DNA from: Prado023 sp036375875
Lineage (GTDB): Bacteria; Actinomycetota; Actinomycetes; S36-B12; CAIYMF01
Assembly: GCA_036375875.1 (NCBI GenBank)
Contig: DASVBK010000141.1
Coordinates: 1 to 15,384 of the forward strand
Reading direction: 5' to 3'
Length of the DNA: 15,384 nt
Shown here: positions 14,020 through 15,384 of the stretch, piece after piece
Numbering within the stretch: position 1 is the stretch's first letter
Layout of the letters: each line of letters begins with the position of its first letter
The notes under the pieces: model-generated
Seen by the model: the letters and a program-made list of their open reading frames with translations, nothing else
Database searches by the model: none
Told to the model about the DNA's origin: nothing
Position numbers and translations under genes: made by a program

Positions 14020-15384
14020 TCAACTTCCCTTCACCGGCAGGTACGTGCCGGACGATCCGTTGTGGAGGGTGCGAGCCGCGGTTGCGACCCGTTGGTCAGG
14101 GTAGTGCCCACGACGCCTCGTCTGCAGGACGCGCAGCCATCGGGCGCTGGCCTTCGGCGTGCGAGCCTGGGTGTCGGCGTCGACGTGGACGATGCCGAAG
14201 CGCTGCCGCCAGCCCTCCGCCCACTCGATGTTGTCGAACAGCGACCACAGCAGGTACCCGCGCACGTCGATGCCCGCGGCGCGGGCCTCGATGACCTGCT
14301 CGAGGTGGCCGGTGAGGTAGTCCACGCGCGCCGGGTCCTCGCACCGGCCCTCGACCACGACGTCGTCGCAGGCCATGCCGTTCTCGGCCACCCACAGCGG
14401 CACGCCGGGCAGCGCGGCCGCGGTCGCCTCCAACGTCGTGCGCAGGCCGCGGGCGTTGACCTCCCAGCCCATGGTGGTCAGCGGGGGCCGTGGCGCGAAG
14501 TGCACCGGCGGGCAGCCCGGGTGGGCCGCCACGTCCTGGGCCACGGCCCGGTCACCGGCCTCGGCCACCGGCACCAGCCGCTGCACGGTGTAGTAGTTGA
14601 CCCCGAGCCAGTCGATCGGGGCCGCGACCGCGCCGAGCTCGGTGCTGTCCGCGAACGACCAGTCCGTGAGGGCAGCCGTGCCGGCCACCACGTCGGCGTT
14701 GAGCCCACGACCGGCCAGGGCGTCGAGCCACAGGCCGCACTGCAGGGCGTCGACGTGGCGGGCGGCCTGCTGCACGACCGGGTCGTCGCGGTAGGGGTCG
14801 TCGGCGAAGGTGGGCATGAGGTTGAGCACGATGCCGGCCTGCTGCACGCCGGCGGCGCGCAGCCCCTCCAGGCCCCGTGCGTGCGCCACGAGCAGCCGGT
14901 AGGCCACCTCGAGGGCCTCGGCGGGGACCTGCCTGCCCGGCGCATGGATGCCGGCGGCGTGCCCCAGGAAGGCCGAGCACCACGGCTCATTGAGCGTCGC
15001 CCAGGACCCGACCCGATCGCCGAGCCGGGTGGCCACCGCGTTGGCGTACTGCCCGAACAGCTCGCCGGTGCGAGGGTCCAGCCAGCCGCCGCGGGCGTGC
15101 AGCTCGCTTGGCAGGTCCCAGTGGTAGAGCGTCACCAGGGGGGCGATCCCCCGCTCCAGCAGCGCGTCGCAGAGCCGGTCGTAGTGGTCCAGGCCCTCGG
15201 GCGACAGCGGCCCGCGACCACCGGGCTGGACGCGCGCCCACGCCACCGAGAACCGGTAGGCGTCCACGCCCAGCCAGGCCAGCAGGTCCACGTCCTGCGC
15301 CATGCGGACCACGTGCTCGCACCCCGGATCGGCCGTCGACCCGTCCGCGATCGCACCCGGGACGTCGGCGAACTCGTCCCAGAT
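14020..15384 (-). CDS. GH1 family beta-glucosidase, 5' end beyond the right edge
   Basis: 454 residues are visible, and the frame is open to the window edge. The first visible residues (IWDEFADVPGAIADG) match the region about 25-35 residues into GH1 enzymes, so only the short N-terminus is missing. Motifs seen: GVDAYRFSVAWARVQP, LYHWDLPSEL, acid/base Glu in ATLNEPW (residue 133 from the edge), WLGVNYYTV, nucleophile Glu in WVAENGM (residue 334), and YLLWSLFDNIEWAEGWRQRFGIVHVD. The usual TENG has become AENG, with the glutamate kept. The expected role is retaining hydrolysis of cellobiose or other beta-glucosides imported into the cell. It lies immediately upstream of msiK and is probably cotranscribed, linking import and cleavage. 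No signal peptide can be judged. Confidence 0.94.
   Translation of the reverse strand: MWDEFADVPGAIADGSTADPGCEHVVRMAQDVDLLAWLGVDAYRFSVAWARVQPGGRGPLSPEGLDHYDRLCDALLERGIAPLVTLYHWDLPSELHARGGWLDPRTGELFGQYANAVATRLGDRVGSWATLNEPWCSAFLGHAAGIHAPGRQVPAEALEVAYRLLVAHARGLEGLRAAGVQQAGIVLNLMPTFADDPYRDDPVVQQAARHVDALQCGLWLDALAGRGLNADVVAGTAALTDWSFADSTELGAVAAPIDWLGVNYYTVQRLVPVAEAGDRAVAQDVAAHPGCPPVHFAPRPPLTTMGWEVNARGLRTTLEATAAALPGVPLWVAENGMACDDVVVEGRCEDPARVDYLTGHLEQVIEARAAGIDVRGYLLWSLFDNIEWAEGWRQRFGIVHVDADTQARTPKASARWLRVLQTRRRGHYPDQRVATAARTLHNGSSGTYLPVKGS

Noticed and set aside
12846..14294. 482-codon plus-strand frame opposite msiK
   Set aside because: Shadow of the certain msiK gene, with His/Arg/Gln-rich composition.

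Overview
The window looks like chromosome of a GC-rich actinomycete. Codons strongly prefer G or C in the third position, GTG starts are common, and the gene order between positions 1 and 8974 matches, from memory, the conserved actinobacterial block known in Mycobacterium tuberculosis as Rv1832 to Rv1822. I cannot name a genus from the sequence. I saw no tRNA, rRNA, CRISPR array, insertion sequence or phage gene. Coding density is high and the longest gene-free stretch is about 160 bases.

Region 1 (1-3711, all minus strand) holds, in order of transcription, gcvH (lipoyl carrier of glycine cleavage), a GarA/OdhI-type FHA protein, a MerR-family regulator of the FtsR (Rv1828) type, a DUF151 bifunctional-nuclease-family protein, a second MerR-family regulator of the ResR/McdR (Rv1830) type, and the 5' part of gcvP (glycine decarboxylase). 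Two vegetative-type promoters with the same hexamers (TTGACC and TAGGTT) precede the FHA gene and the resR-like gene. Dyads that could be MerR operators lie at or near both.

Region 2 (3753-8974, minus strand) is a tightly coupled run: a CDP-alcohol phosphatidyltransferase (pgsA-like), a nucleotidyltransferase fused to a degenerate phosphomannomutase domain, and then a small four-helix membrane protein (Sbp/DUF1290) between two DUF881 proteins that have one membrane helix and a coiled coil each. Several junctions overlap or are a few bases apart. Together they look like an envelope and lipid module feeding into the regulator and division cluster of region 1.

Region 3 (9055-15384) is accessory carbon metabolism. 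It has a minus-strand pair (an enoyl-CoA hydratase, then an NAD(P)-binding NmrA-like protein), a plus-strand glycogen debranching enzyme (glgX), and a minus-strand pair made of a GH1 beta-glucosidase that runs off the right edge followed by an MsiK/MalK-type sugar ABC ATPase. The convergent glgX and msiK ends are separated by two GC-rich hairpins.

The points most worth a second look are the likely loss of catalytic residues in the phosphomannomutase domain, the zinc ribbon that replaces the usual phosphorylated N-terminus in the FHA protein, the MerR-like promoter layout in front of that gene, and the repeated -10-type hexamer set 6-7 bases ahead of GTG starts, which suggests leaderless mRNAs.
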